A DNA stretch of 64,000 bases from Streptomyces sp. NRRL S-646 (GCF_000720765.1 NZ_JODC01000003.1:744001-808000); one strand, 5' to 3'. Shown: positions 48,461 to 61,709, counted from the stretch's first letter. Numbers and translations: made by a program. Notes: generated from the sequence alone by a model not told the origin.

Positions 48461-48999
48461 CGACCACGGACCCGGCACCCGCACCGGCTGCCGCGCCCGC
48501 CGCCTCCGCGGGCCTCATACGGCTCTGCGAGCGCCTCCTCACCGATCTGCGCACCGAGATCGCACGCGCCGACAGCAAGGCCTCCGTGCTGGTCGCCGCG
48601 CTCGGCATGACGGCCGGCGTGTTCAGCGGACTGCTCGCCGGACGGGGCTGGAGCCCGTCGGCACTGTCCACCGCGGGCACGGCGCTGTGGTGGTCCGGGA
48701 CGCTGTCCGTCACCGTCTCCCTCTTCGCGATGCTGCTGGCCGTACTCCCGCGATTCCGCTCCGCGCCGTGGGTTCCGGGACAGCCCCTGACCTACTTCGG
48801 CGACATCCAACAGGCCGTACGACAGGGCTGCTTGGCGTCGGCGCTGGCCGACACGGAACACGACCCCCTGGCCGGTCTGACCGTGGCCCTCACCGAGGCG
48901 AGCCGCCTCGCCGCCCGCAAACACCAGTGGATCCGTACCGGCCTGATCGCCTTCTGCGTCGGCACGGTCCTGCTGCCCGCGTCCCTGCTGCTCGGCTGA
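48457..48999 (+). CDS. Pycsar-effector-type (DUF5706, PycTM-like) membrane protein
   Basis: A 180-residue protein. LLTDLRTEIARADSKASVLV (27-46) is the typical opening of DUF5706/PycTM proteins (E.ARxDxKAS), running into TM1 (about 42-62). TM2 is at about 73-98, followed by the cytoplasmic part with LTYFGDI and ALTEASRLAARKHQWIRTGL, and TM3 (about 160-180). In characterised Pycsar systems such a protein is opened by a cyclic pyrimidine nucleotide and damages the membrane. Here it is three genes after a cyclase-like gene rather than next to it. Its ATG overlaps the upstream stop by 4 nt. Confidence 0.75.
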   Translation: MTTTDPAPAPAAAPAASAGLIRLCERLLTDLRTEIARADSKASVLVAALGMTAGVFSGLLAGRGWSPSALSTAGTALWWSGTLSVTVSLFAMLLAVLPRFRSAPWVPGQPLTYFGDIQQAVRQGCLASALADTEHDPLAGLTVALTEASRLAARKHQWIRTGLIAFCVGTVLLPASLLLG

Positions 49000-49045
49000 A
49001 CCGGCGCACCGACGTCCCCAACTGAAGCAACCACTAGGAACCGCC

Positions 49046-50233
49046 ATGACCCAGCAACCACCGGAGTATCCCCAGTACCCGACGCAGCCGCCCCAGCCGT
49101 CGGCCCCGCCGCAGTACCCGCAGTCGGCCGAGCCTCCCCCCTACCCGCAGGCACCGCAGTACCCCGCTCAGACACCTCCCGCGCCTCCCCCGTACCCACA
49201 GGCCGCCCAGGCCCCGCAGTACCCCATGGCCCCGCCCCCCGCACCCTCCGCACCGCCCACGCCCCCGGATCCCGCCGCCCACCCGCACCACATCAGCACC
49301 GACCACGGCCGCGTCCACATCCGCCGCGACCAGCGCCGCACCGACGCCACCGCCGTCGGCAGCCTCCTGCTCCACCTGCCGAACTTCCTGTGCAGCCTGT
49401 TCGTCGTCGGCCTCGTCTCGCTGTTCTTCGGCGGCTTCGGCATCGTCGTGGTGCTGGCCTGGCTCGCCAGCGGCGCACTCGTGTTCCACCGGCCCACGGA
49501 AAGCGCCGTCGCGCGCCGTCTGCTCGGTCTGCGCTACCCCACGCCTCAAGAACGAGCCAAACTCGAACCGGTCTGGCGCGAGGTCACGGCCCGCGCCGGC
49601 ATAGAAGCCCGCAACTACGAGCTGTGGGTGGAGGACAGCGACAGCCTGAACGCGGTCGCCGCGGCCGGCCACATCATCGGCGTCACCCGCTTCGCCATGA
49701 ACGAGCTGCCCAACGGCGAACTCGCCGCCGTCATGGCGCACGAGCTGGGCCACCACGTCGGCGGCCACGCCTGGGCCGGGCTCCTCGGCCACTGGTACGC
49801 GCAGCCCGGCCGGATCGCCTGGCGGGTCCTGAAGGCGTTCTCCGGCTTCGTGTTCCATGTGTCGCGCGCGTTCGGCTGCATCGGCGTCGCCGTCATCGTG
49901 ATGGTCATCGGCAGCATCGCGCTGGCGACGATCAGCTCGCTGTACGGTTTGCCCCTCCTCGTCCTGGCGATGCCGTACGCACTCGCCGCCGTCGGCCGGC
50001 GTTCCGAGCTGCGCGCCGACGAGCACGCGGCCGAGCTGGGCTTCGCCCCGATGCTGGCCGCCGTACTCGACAAGCTGCACCAGCAGGAGCAGCGGACCGA
50101 GGCCGCGCTCACCGCGGCGAACGGCGGGGTGAAGCTGGAGGAGAGCGCACTCAGCAAGCTGCTCTCCTCGCACCCGGACCACTACACGCGGCTGCACCAC
50201 CTGCAGCCGTATCTCCGGCAACCGCCGTACTGA
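49046..50233 (+). CDS. Membrane M48 family zinc metallopeptidase
   Basis: A 395-residue protein. Residues 1-90 are a Pro/Tyr/Gln-rich low-complexity segment with repeated PQYP. A hydrophobic pair follows at about 112-145 and another region at about 268-310. The zinc motif is HELGH (232-236) with catalytic Glu233, and ELRADEHAAELG supplies Glu321 as likely third ligand, the M48 (HtpX/Ste24-type) arrangement. GLRYPTPQERAKLEPVWREV precedes the catalytic core. Last gene of the run, 46 nt after the PycTM-like gene, then a shared bidirectional terminator with rpoC. Confidence 0.87.
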   Translation: MTQQPPEYPQYPTQPPQPSAPPQYPQSAEPPPYPQAPQYPAQTPPAPPPYPQAAQAPQYPMAPPPAPSAPPTPPDPAAHPHHISTDHGRVHIRRDQRRTDATAVGSLLLHLPNFLCSLFVVGLVSLFFGGFGIVVVLAWLASGALVFHRPTESAVARRLLGLRYPTPQERAKLEPVWREVTARAGIEARNYELWVEDSDSLNAVAAAGHIIGVTRFAMNELPNGELAAVMAHELGHHVGGHAWAGLLGHWYAQPGRIAWRVLKAFSGFVFHVSRAFGCIGVAVIVMVIGSIALATISSLYGLPLLVLAMPYALAAVGRRSELRADEHAAELGFAPMLAAVLDKLHQQEQRTEAALTAANGGVKLEESALSKLLSSHPDHYTRLHHLQPYLRQPPY

Positions 50234-50254
50234 CCGTCGGCACCCTCACACGCC

Positions 50255-50290
50255 GAAGGGCGGTCACCCCCAACGGGGTGACCGCCCTTC
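50255..50290. terminator. Bidirectional terminator between the M48 gene and rpoC
   Basis: A perfect 16-bp stem GAAGGGCGGTCACCCC (50255-50270) / GGGGTGACCGCCCTTC (50275-50290) with a CAAC loop, between two convergent stops (50233 and 50307). Confidence 0.9.
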
Positions 50291-50306
50291 AACTCAAGCT
50301 GCTCGC

Positions 50307-54206
<3,900 letters not shown>

Positions 54207-54264
54207 TATGCGTCAATCCCTCTCAGGGTTGTAAGTCTTGGGGTCTGATACGGGGGTCCAGGGG

Positions 54265-54299
54265 CCGGCCGGAGGTTCCTCACCAGGTCCTCCGGCCGG
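54265..54299 (-). other. Hairpin between rpoB and rpoC
   Basis: CCGGCCGGAGG (54265-54275) and CCTCCGGCCGG (54289-54299) form a perfect 11-bp stem with a 13-nt loop. It begins 8 nt after the rpoB stop; it could be a weak attenuator or an RNase processing site that sets the rpoB:rpoC ratio. Confidence 0.65.
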
Positions 54300-54306
54300 A
54301 CTCCCG

Positions 54307-57300
54307 TCAGACCTCTTCGACGCTGCTCGGCTCGCGCCGGGACAGGTCGATGCCGAGCTCCTCCGCAGCGCGGAAGACATCCTCGTCGGTGTCACGCATC
54401 TCGATGGACATACCGTCGCTGGACAGCACCTCCACGTTCAGGCAGAGCGACTGCATCTCCTTGATGAGCACCTTGAAGGACTCGGGGATGCCGGGCTCGG
54501 GGATGTTCTCGCCCTTGACGATGGCCTCGTAGACCTTCACGCGGCCGGTGACGTCGTCGGACTTGATGGTCAGCAGCTCCTGGAGGGCGTAAGCGGCGCC
54601 GTAAGCCTCCAGCGCCCACACCTCCATCTCGCCGAACCGCTGGCCACCGAACTGGGCCTTACCACCCAGCGGCTGCTGGGTGATCATCGAGTACGGGCCG
54701 GTCGAACGCGCGTGCAGCTTGTCGTCGACCAGGTGGTGCAGCTTCAGGATGTACATGTAGCCGACCGAGATCGGCTCCGGGAACGGCTCACCGCTACGGC
54801 CGTCGAACAGCCGCGCCTTGCCGGACGGGAGCACCATGCGCTCGCCGTCGCGGTTCGGGATGGTGTGCTGCAGCAGACCCGCGAGCTCGTCCTCGCGCGC
54901 ACCGTCGAAGACGGGGGTCGCGACGTTCGTGCCCGGGTCGACCTGGTCGGCGCCGATGGCCTGCAGGCGCTGCGCCCACTCGTCGGCGAGACCGGAGACG
55001 TCCCAGCCGCGGCTGGCGAGCCAGCCGAGGTGGATCTCGAGCACCTGTCCCGGGTTCATTCGGGACGGCACACCCAGCGGGTTGAGGATGATGTCGACCG
55101 GAGTTCCGTCCTCGAGGAACGGCATGTCCTCGATGGGCAGGATCTTCGAGATGACACCCTTGTTGCCGTGCCGGCCGGCGAGCTTGTCACCGTCGGTGAT
55201 CTTGCGCTTCTGCGCCACGTACACGCGCACCAGCTGGTTCACACCGGGGGGAAGCTCGTCGCCCTCCTCGCGGTCGAAGACGCGGACGCCGATGACCTTG
55301 CCGATCTCGCCGTGCGGCACCTTCAGCGAGGTGTCACGGACCTCACGGGCCTTCTCACCGAAGATCGCGCGCAGCAGGCGCTCCTCCGGGGTCAGCTCGG
55401 TCTCGCCCTTGGGCGTGACCTTGCCGACGAGGATGTCGCCGGCGACGACCTCGGCACCGATACGGATGATGCCGCGCTCGTCGAGGTCGGCGAGGACCTC
55501 CTCGGAGACGTTCGGGATGTCCCGGGTGATCTCCTCGGGGCCGAGCTTGGTGTCACGGGCGTCGACCTCGTGCTCCTCGATGTGGATCGAGGAGAGGACG
55601 TCGTCCTGCACGAGGCGCTGCGACAGGATGATCGCGTCCTCGTAGTTGTGACCCTCCCACGGCATGAACGCCACGAGCAGGTTCTTGCCCAGCGCCATCT
55701 CGCCGTTCTCGGTGGCCGGACCGTCGGCCAGGACCTGGCCCTCGATGATCCGGTCGCCCTCGTTGACGATGACCTTCTGGTTGACCGAGGTGCCCTGGTT
55801 GGAGCGGGCGAACTTGGCCAGGCGGTACGTGATGTACGTGCCGTCGTCGTTGGCGGTGGTGATGTAGTCCGCGGAGACCTCCTGGACCACACCCGCCTTC
55901 TCGGCCTTGACCACGTCGCCGGCGTCGACGGCGGAGCGGTACTCCATGCCGGTGCCGACGAGCGGGGACTCGCTCTTGATGAGCGGCACGGCCTGACGCA
56001 TCATGTTCGCGCCCATGAGGGCACGGTTGGCGTCGTCGTGCTCGAGGAACGGGATCATGGCGGTCGCGACCGACACCATCTGGCGCGGCGAGACGTCCAT
56101 GTAGTCCACGTCGTCACCGGCGACGTAGTCGACCTCACCGCCACGGCGGCGGACGAGGACGCGGTTCTCGGCGAACCGCATGTCGTCGTTGAGCGTGGCG
56201 TTGGCCTGCGCGATGACGAAGCGGTCCTCTTCGTCGGCCGTCAGGTAGTCGACCTCGTCGGTGACCTGACCGTCGACGACCTTGCGGTACGGCGTCTCGA
56301 CGAAGCCGAACGCGTTGACGCGGCCGTACGAGGCGAGCGAACCGATCAGACCGATGTTCGGGCCTTCGGGCGTCTCGATCGGGCACATGCGGCCGTAGTG
56401 GGACGGGTGCACGTCACGGACCTCGAAGCCGGCCCGCTCACGGGAGAGACCACCCGGGCCGAGCGCCGACAGACGGCGCTTGTGGGTGAGACCCGACAGC
56501 GGGTTGTTCTGGTCCATGAACTGCGACAGCTGGCTGGTGCCGAAGAACTCCTTGATGGAGGCGACGACCGGCCGGATGTTGATCAGGGTCTGCGGCGTGA
56601 TCGCCTCGACGTCCTGAGTCGTCATGCGCTCACGGACGACGCGCTCCATACGAGCCAGACCCGTGCGGACCTGGTTCTGGATGAGCTCGCCGACGCTGCG
56701 CAGACGACGGTTGCCGAAGTGGTCGATGTCGTCGGTCTCGACAACGATCGTCTGGCCGTTGTCCGCGGCCGTCTCGGTCTCGCCGGCGTGCAGCTTCACC
56801 AGGTACTTGATCGTCGAGATGACGTCCTCGACGGTCAGGATGCCCGCGTCGAGCGGGGCCTCCGCACCCAGCTTCTTGTTGACCTTGTAGCGGCCGACCT
56901 TGGCGAGGTCGTAGCGCTTCGGGTTGAAGTACAGGTTCTCCAGAAGCGTCTGCGCGGCCTCGCGGGTCGGGGGCTCGCCCGGACGCAGCTTGCGGTAGAT
57001 GTCGAGCAGCGCGTCGTCCTGGCCCTGGGTGTGGTCCTTCTCCAGGGTGGCGCGCATGGACTCGTACTCGCCGAACTCCTCCAGGATCTGCTCGGTGGTC
57101 CAACCGAGAGCCTTGAGCAGAACGGTCACGGACTGCTTGCGCTTGCGGTCGATGCGGACACCGACCATGTCGCGCTTGTCGATCTCCATCTCCAGCCAGG
57201 CACCCCGGGACGGGATGATCTTGGCGGAGAAGATGTCCTTGTCGGACGTCTTGTCGATGGAGGAGTCGAAGTAGACGCCGGGCGAGCGGACCAGCTGCGA

Positions 57301-57792
57301 CACCACGACACGCTCGGTGCCGTTGATGACGAAGGTGCCCTTGTGGGTCATGAGCGGGAAGTCGCCCATGAAGACCGTCTGGGACTTGATCTCGCCGGTC
57401 TCGTTGTTGGTGAACTCAGCCGTCACGAAGAGCGGAGCGGCGTACGTGAAGTCGCGCTCCTTGCACTCGTCGATGCTGTTCTTCGGCGGCTCGAAACGGT
57501 GGTCGCGGAACGTCAGCGACATCGACCCGGAGAAGTCCTCGATCGGGGAGATCTCCTCGAAGATCTCCTCCAGACCGGACTTGGTGGGGACGTCCTGACC
57601 GGACTCGAGAGCCGCCTCGACCCGACTCTGCCAGGCGGTGTTCCCGAGCAGCCAGTCAAAGCTCTCGGTCTGCAGCGCGAGCAGGTTGGGAACCTCGAGG
57701 GGCTCCTTGATCTTTGCAAAGGAGATGCGCAGCGGGGCGGTGCTGGCACCGTTGTTCGTATTCGCGGTCGAGGCAGTGCGCGAGGCGGCCAA
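54307..57792 (-). CDS. rpoB: RNA polymerase subunit beta
   Basis: A 1161-residue beta subunit. I place the start at the TTG at 57792 (protein (M)[20 protein letters not shown]) because GGAAGGA lies about 7 nt upstream and the length equals the Streptomyces norm; longer frames have no ribosome-binding site. The rifampicin region [20 protein letters not shown] and [10 protein letters not shown] is wild type. It ends [13 protein letters not shown]. Separated from rplL by 591 nt with a terminator and a likely own promoter. Confidence 0.96.
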   Translation of the reverse strand: MAASRTASTANTNNGASTAPLRISFAKIKEPLEVPNLLALQTESFDWLLGNTAWQSRVEAALESGQDVPTKSGLEEIFEEISPIEDFSGSMSLTFRDHRFEPPKNSIDECKERDFTYAAPLFVTAEFTNNETGEIKSQTVFMGDFPLMTHKGTFVINGTERVVVSQLVRSPGVYFDSSIDKTSDKDIFSAKIIPSRGAWLEMEIDKRDMVGVRIDRKRKQSVTVLLKALGWTTEQILEEFGEYESMRATLEKDHTQGQDDALLDIYRKLRPGEPPTREAAQTLLENLYFNPKRYDLAKVGRYKVNKKLGAEAPLDAGILTVEDVISTIKYLVKLHAGETETAADNGQTIVVETDDIDHFGNRRLRSVGELIQNQVRTGLARMERVVRERMTTQDVEAITPQTLINIRPVVASIKEFFGTSQLSQFMDQNNPLSGLTHKRRLSALGPGGLSRERAGFEVRDVHPSHYGRMCPIETPEGPNIGLIGSLASYGRVNAFGFVETPYRKVVDGQVTDEVDYLTADEEDRFVIAQANATLNDDMRFAENRVLVRRRGGEVDYVAGDDVDYMDVSPRQMVSVATAMIPFLEHDDANRALMGANMMRQAVPLIKSESPLVGTGMEYRSAVDAGDVVKAEKAGVVQEVSADYITTANDDGTYITYRLAKFARSNQGTSVNQKVIVNEGDRIIEGQVLADGPATENGEMALGKNLLVAFMPWEGHNYEDAIILSQRLVQDDVLSSIHIEEHEVDARDTKLGPEEITRDIPNVSEEVLADLDERGIIRIGAEVVAGDILVGKVTPKGETELTPEERLLRAIFGEKAREVRDTSLKVPHGEIGKVIGVRVFDREEGDELPPGVNQLVRVYVAQKRKITDGDKLAGRHGNKGVISKILPIEDMPFLEDGTPVDIILNPLGVPSRMNPGQVLEIHLGWLASRGWDVSGLADEWAQRLQAIGADQVDPGTNVATPVFDGAREDELAGLLQHTIPNRDGERMVLPSGKARLFDGRSGEPFPEPISVGYMYILKLHHLVDDKLHARSTGPYSMITQQPLGGKAQFGGQRFGEMEVWALEAYGAAYALQELLTIKSDDVTGRVKVYEAIVKGENIPEPGIPESFKVLIKEMQSLCLNVEVLSSDGMSIEMRDTDEDVFRAAEELGIDLSRREPSSVEEV

Positions 57793-58132
57793 GAGGGGGT
57801 CCTTCCGAGGGCTCGGACTCACTACGCGCGTACCGGTCCCTCTCCCGCACACAGAGACAGGACTCCCCGATTTGGCCGAAAGGCCAGGTCAGGGACTTCT
57901 GATCGTCGGTGCTCAAGCGAGGGCATGCCCCTGGTGACGGGCAGGGGACAGCTAACAGGCAGCGCAAAGGGTCAGTGTAGCCACTTGGCACACTGATGTC
58001 CAGCCCCGGTTTTCGGAGACCCTCGTTGTTCTCAACACCTGCGGCAAGCCCACGCCCTCAATGCACGTTGATACTGCCCTCTTCGTCGTCGATCCATGCC
58101 TCGGATTCGGATCCTTGTGACGACGCGTCCTG

Positions 58133-58161
58133 AGAATTGCGCGCTGCGTGCAGTTCGTCAA
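58133..58161 (-). promoter_or_regulatory. Possible promoter of rpoB
   Basis: On the minus strand TTGACG (58156-58161), 17-nt spacer, AATTCT (58133-58138). The -10 lacks the first T of TANNNT. A start near 58126 would give a leader of about 330 nt, which contains a small TGGCC-GAAA-GGCCA hairpin (57873-57886). The 591-nt gap 57793-58383 shows no gene on either strand. Confidence 0.4.
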
Positions 58162-58274
58162 GGCCCCCATGGCCCAAACCACATACCACCTGGGGCGCTT
58201 GGAGGCACGACGAAGATCACCATACTCCGCGCACCCGACGGTGCAAGGCAGCCACCACCCGACGCTCAGGAACG

Positions 58275-58312
58275 CCGAAGAGCGACCACCCGGATGGATG
58301 ATCGCTCTTCGG
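58275..58312 (-). terminator. Terminator after rplJ-rplL
   Basis: CCGAAGAGCGA (58275-58285) pairs perfectly with TCGCTCTTCGG (58302-58312) over a 16-nt loop, 71 nt past the rplL stop. Probably a partial terminator between the ribosomal-stalk genes and rpoBC. Confidence 0.8.
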
Positions 58313-58383
58313 TGCGTCAGCGTTACAGCCCTCTGTGAGGAGCCGTATCAGCTAGCAAGGGAGCCCCGCGGGACTCCGTGGGG

Positions 58384-58764
58384 TCACTTGACCTCGACGG
58401 AGGCGCCGGCGCCCTTGAGGGACTCGGCGGCCTTCTCGGCGGCGTCCTTGGCGACCTTCTCGAGAACGGGCTTCGGGGCGCCGTCCACGAGGTCCTTGGC
58501 CTCCTTCAGACCCAGGGAGGTCAGCTCACGCACGACCTTGATGACCTGGATCTTCTTGTCGCCGGCGCCGGTGAGGATGACGTCGAACTCGTCCTTCTCC
58601 TCCTCGACCGGGGCGGCGGCGGCCGGACCGGCCGGGCCCGCGACGGCAACCGCGGCGGCGGCGGTGACGTCGAACTTCTCCTCGAACGCCTTCACGAACT
58701 CGGAGAGCTGGATGAGGGTCATGCCCTCGAACTCGGCGAGCAGTTCGTCCTGGGTGAGAGCCAC
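58384..58764 (-). CDS. rplL: 50S ribosomal protein L7/L12
   Basis: A 126-residue stalk protein starting at GTG with GGAAGGAAAG just upstream. N-terminal dimerisation helices ([20 protein letters not shown]), an Ala/Pro hinge (about 36-58) and the C-terminal factor-binding domain ([20 protein letters not shown]) are all present. 126 nt after rplJ. Confidence 0.97.
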   Translation of the reverse strand: MALTQDELLAEFEGMTLIQLSEFVKAFEEKFDVTAAAAVAVAGPAGPAAAAPVEEEKDEFDVILTGAGDKKIQVIKVVRELTSLGLKEAKDLVDGAPKPVLEKVAKDAAEKAAESLKGAGASVEVK

Positions 58765-58890
58765 GATGGCTTTCCTTCCACTAATTTCGGCTGGTGCCGG
58801 GATGTACATGTATGGCGGGCGTACGTTCGGCCCGCTACGACCGCTGCCTCAGGCGGACTGCCTCAGGCGGCGGTCATGATGCGAGCCGAA

Positions 58891-59421
58891 TTACTCGGCA
58901 CCGCCCTGCTCGTCCTGCTTGGCACGAAGCGCGTCCACGGTGCGGACGAGCTTCGACGGGAGCGCCTGGAAGACCTGAGCAGCCTGCGTCTGCTTGCCCT
59001 TCAGAGCGCCCGCCAGCTTGGCGAGCAGAACCTCGCGGGACTCGAGGTCCGCAAGCTTCTTGATCTCGTCGGCGGACAGCGCCTTGCCGTCAAGGACACC
59101 GCCCTTGATGACGAGGTTCGGGTTGTCCTTGGCGAAGTCACGAAGACCCTTCGCCGACTCCACCGGGTCACCGGTGACGAAGGCGACCGCCGTCGGACCG
59201 TTGAACAGGTCGTCGAGCGTCGAGATCCCGGCCTCGTTGGCCGCAATCTTGGTCAGCGTGTTCTTCACCACGGCGTACTGGGCGTTCTCACCGAGCGAAC
59301 GACGCAGCGTCTTGAGCTGCGCCACGGTGAGACCCCGGTACTCGGTCAGCACGGCGGCGTTCGAGCTACGGAACTGCTCCGTCAGCTCGGCTACCGCGGC
59401 AGCCTTGTCGGGCCTTGCCAT
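58891..59421 (-). CDS. rplJ: 50S ribosomal protein L10
   Basis: A 176-residue L10 (uL10), the stalk base that binds L12 dimers: [40 protein letters not shown] and the helical C-terminus [20 protein letters not shown]. The ATG at 59421 gives the family start. L10-L12 usually represses its own leader; the 279-nt leader region here has an attenuator-like hairpin. Confidence 0.97.
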   Translation of the reverse strand: MARPDKAAAVAELTEQFRSSNAAVLTEYRGLTVAQLKTLRRSLGENAQYAVVKNTLTKIAANEAGISTLDDLFNGPTAVAFVTGDPVESAKGLRDFAKDNPNLVIKGGVLDGKALSADEIKKLADLESREVLLAKLAGALKGKQTQAAQVFQALPSKLVRTVDALRAKQDEQGGAE

Positions 59422-59479
59422 GAGCGTCGGCCTCCTTCCGGGTGATGACGACCGCTCGGAAGGGGCTGTGATAAACGAA

Positions 59480-59506
59480 ACGCCCCGGCGCAGGCGCACG
59501 GGGCGT
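59480..59506 (-). terminator. Attenuator-like hairpin in the rplJ leader
   Basis: ACGCCCCG (59480-59487) pairs with CGGGGCGT (59499-59506); the 11-nt loop can pair further (GCGC/GCGC). On the minus strand it is followed by TTCGTTTATCAC, a U-rich tail, 58 nt before the rplJ start. The tail matches that of the rpsI terminator. Confidence 0.65.
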
Positions 59507-59655
59507 AGCTCGACCGGCATTCGCAGCGTCAGCAGCGGACTCCGGGAGCTCTTCCACAGTCACCTGCGCGGGTCGTCCGCGGTTCAGCGGATCCTTCGGC
59601 CACCGCACCCTCCAGGAGCGCACGGCAACGACCAGCGGTCTTTGGCTTCTCCAGG

Positions 59656-59685
59656 AGGGTACGCGACCGGATCGCTGTCAAGCAA
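59656..59685 (-). promoter_or_regulatory. Possible promoter of rplJ-rplL
   Basis: On the minus strand TTGCTT (59680-59685), 18-nt spacer, TACCCT (59656-59661). An overlapping TTGACA (59676-59681) is a better -35 by sequence but leaves only 14 nt. Transcription would start near 59649, leaving a leader of about 230 nt. Confidence 0.4.
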
Positions 59686-59700
59686 ATCCGGTCCTACGGC

Positions 59701-60558
59701 TCAGCTCTGGGCGCCCTTCATCATCTCGGCGAGGTCGGCGGTGTCCTTGGCCGGCGGGGCCGTGACCTTCACCGGCTGGTTGATGTCGAGGAAGGTGATC
59801 GTCAGGTCGAGCGGACCCTTGTCGGCCTCGCCACGCATCCGGAACCGCTTGGTGTGGTCGTCGCCGTCGATCCACGCGTCCATGGTGAACGCGTCGACGC
59901 CCAGCTTCTCGTACTGCTCCAGAGCCTTCTCGCGCTGCTGCCGTACGGTCTTGTTCTTGTCCTTGAGCGAGGCCTTGAGGTCCGCGACGGTGACCTTGCC
60001 CTCGTAGTGGGTGGTCTTCACGCCGTCGACGGTCTCGGTGCCGACCTTCTTCACGTTCTTGGAGCCGGTGAGGAAGGTGGAGTTGGCGGCCGGGTTCTGG
60101 TCGGCCTGGCCGGCGCCCAGCTGGTCCGCGTTCAGCCCCTTGCCGCCGCCGAGCGCGGACATGTCGAGCTTGATCCAGCTCTTGCCGTCCATCTCCTTGG
60201 CCATCGAGGCGTTCCCGCCTATGTACATGACCTTGCCGACGAGGCGGATCTCGACCGGGCCCTTGGTTGCCTGGTTCTGGGCCGTCATTTTCATGCTCAT
60301 GGCCAGCGGCTTGATGCTCACCGCCGCCTCGGCGGAAATCCGGCCCGCCCCCGGGACCTGGCCCGTCATCCGGTAGTGCGCGGACTTGATGTCCTCGCTG
60401 TTCTTCGCCGCCTTGGCGACGGCCGCCGCCGGAGTCATCGCGGGCGACTCGGCGGAGTCGCTCTTCTGACAGCCGACTGCTCCCCCCGCGAGCAGCAGCG
60501 CGGCGAGCCCGGCGCCCGTCGCTTTACGGCGCGCTGAAACACGTACAGAAGTCCCCAT
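59701..60558 (-). CDS. Secreted lipoprotein, LppX/LprG-like fold (paralogue 1)
   Basis: A 285-residue lipoprotein. The signal peptide [14 protein letters not shown] gives a lipid-anchored Cys near residue 31. The mature part follows the LppX_LprAFG type: repeated beta-strands with short motifs [36 protein letters not shown] and [16 protein letters not shown]. Members of this fold carry lipids or sense cell-wall state; ligand unknown here. The ATG at 60558 is preceded by a GGGGGGAA stretch. It is paralogous to the next gene. A DmdR1-like iron box lies upstream. Confidence 0.85.
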   Translation of the reverse strand: MGTSVRVSARRKATGAGLAALLLAGGAVGCQKSDSAESPAMTPAAAVAKAAKNSEDIKSAHYRMTGQVPGAGRISAEAAVSIKPLAMSMKMTAQNQATKGPVEIRLVGKVMYIGGNASMAKEMDGKSWIKLDMSALGGGKGLNADQLGAGQADQNPAANSTFLTGSKNVKKVGTETVDGVKTTHYEGKVTVADLKASLKDKNKTVRQQREKALEQYEKLGVDAFTMDAWIDGDDHTKRFRMRGEADKGPLDLTITFLDINQPVKVTAPPAKDTADLAEMMKGAQS

Positions 60559-60596
60559 TGATTCCCCCCAAGGAATGCATGGCCGATACACAGTAA

Positions 60597-60615
60597 GGAG
60601 GCGAGCCTAACCTCA
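60597..60615 (-). promoter_or_regulatory. Possible iron box (DmdR1/DtxR-type) upstream of the lipoprotein gene
   Basis: The minus strand reads TGAGGTTAGGCTCGCCTCC, matching 15 of 19 positions of the Streptomyces iron box (TTAGGTTAGGCTCACCTAA, as I recall it). It ends 39 nt before the start codon and abuts a TACTGT -10-like hexamer, a position suited to repression. Confidence 0.5.
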
Positions 60616-60668
60616 GGAGGCTGCAGGAGTCTTCCGTATTCCCCCGGACACCGGCAGCCCCGCCCGCC

Positions 60669-61601
60669 TCAGGAGCTCGTGCCGGACCCGCTCGCGGTGT
60701 CGCTGCTGCCCGGCGTCATGCCCTGCTTCTTCAGCAGCTGCCTGAAGTCCTCGGTGTCGCTCGCCGGGGGCTTGGGGGCGGAGACCTTCACGCCGTAGTC
60801 GCTGTAGTACGCGGTCTGGGTGTACTCACCGGCCGCCATGCGGCCCTTCTCGACCTTCTTGACCAGGAGGTTCTGGTCGTTGACCCAGATGTCGACGGAC
60901 TCCGTGCCGACGCCGGCCTGGGTGAGCTGCTTCTTCAGGCCGGCGAGCTGGCTCGCGGTGAGGTTGGAGTTCTTGCGGGCGAGGTCGGCGACGTCCACCG
61001 TGCCCGAGTAGTGCGTGGTGTTCACGCCCCGCACCTTCTCGGTGCCGGCCTTCTTGACGTCCCCGGAAGCCAGCAGCAGCTTCACCGACTGGTTGGGGGT
61101 CGTGTTCTGCATCTGGTCCTTGAGGTACGCCCCGGAGCTGCCGCCGAGGTCGGCGAGGTCGGCGTAGCCGTACCGGATCCAGTGCTTGCCGCCCGCCTGC
61201 TCGGCGAACTTGTCGCCCATCTTCGCGTAGTAGGCGTCGGGCAGATAGCGGGCCTCCATCGACGTCGTGCCGAGTAGGCGCATGGTGTCCGCCATGGTGC
61301 CGCCGGTGTACGTGATGGTCAGGGTGCCGGTGAGGCCGTCCGCCCAGCCCAGGGTGCCGTCGCCCTTCATGGACATCAGCGGGCCCATGGTGGTCGTGGA
61401 CTCGACCCTGGCGGAGTCGGCGCCGTCGGTGGACTTCTCGGCGGTGCGCAGGGCCGCTATGGGGCTGAGGTGCGTCGCGCCCTTGCCGGAGTCCCTGTCG
61501 CCCTTGCCGGATGGGGCCGAGGAGCTGCAGGCGGCCACGCCCGACAGCGCGGTCACCGCTGCGATCGAAAGGCTCACCCGGCGCACGGTCGTGCTCTTCA
61601 T
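60669..61601 (-). CDS. Secreted lipoprotein, LppX/LprG-like fold (paralogue 2)
   Basis: A 310-residue lipoprotein starting MKSTTVRRVSLSIAAVTALS with lipobox LSGVAAC (Cys about 25). The mature part shares the pattern of the downstream paralogue (KKAGTEKVRGVNTTHYSGTV beside [20 protein letters not shown], and VDIWVNDQNLLVKKV). The C-terminus is Ser/Gly-rich. The pair sits between rplA and rplJ, inside the ribosomal cluster, which I recall as conserved in Streptomyces. Confidence 0.85.
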   Translation of the reverse strand: MKSTTVRRVSLSIAAVTALSGVAACSSSAPSGKGDRDSGKGATHLSPIAALRTAEKSTDGADSARVESTTTMGPLMSMKGDGTLGWADGLTGTLTITYTGGTMADTMRLLGTTSMEARYLPDAYYAKMGDKFAEQAGGKHWIRYGYADLADLGGSSGAYLKDQMQNTTPNQSVKLLLASGDVKKAGTEKVRGVNTTHYSGTVDVADLARKNSNLTASQLAGLKKQLTQAGVGTESVDIWVNDQNLLVKKVEKGRMAAGEYTQTAYYSDYGVKVSAPKPPASDTEDFRQLLKKQGMTPGSSDTASGSGTSS

Positions 61602-61673
61602 CGGTCCCCCACCCCTGAGCGATTGCTGTACCCGCACGCTAACGCAGGCCACTGACACCCGTCCGGGGAAAGG

Positions 61674-61709
61674 GACGAGCCCCGCACCACTGGGGTTGCG
61701 GGGCTCGTC
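61674..61709 (-). terminator. Terminator of rplK-rplA
   Basis: GACGAGCCCCGCA (61674-61686) pairs perfectly with TGCGGGGCTCGTC (61697-61709), a 13-bp stem, 33 nt past the rplA stop. Confidence 0.85.

Noticed and set aside
43889..50233. Prophage or integrative element
   Set aside because: No integrase, att-like repeats, tRNA end or phage structural gene; G+C and codon use look like the neighbours.
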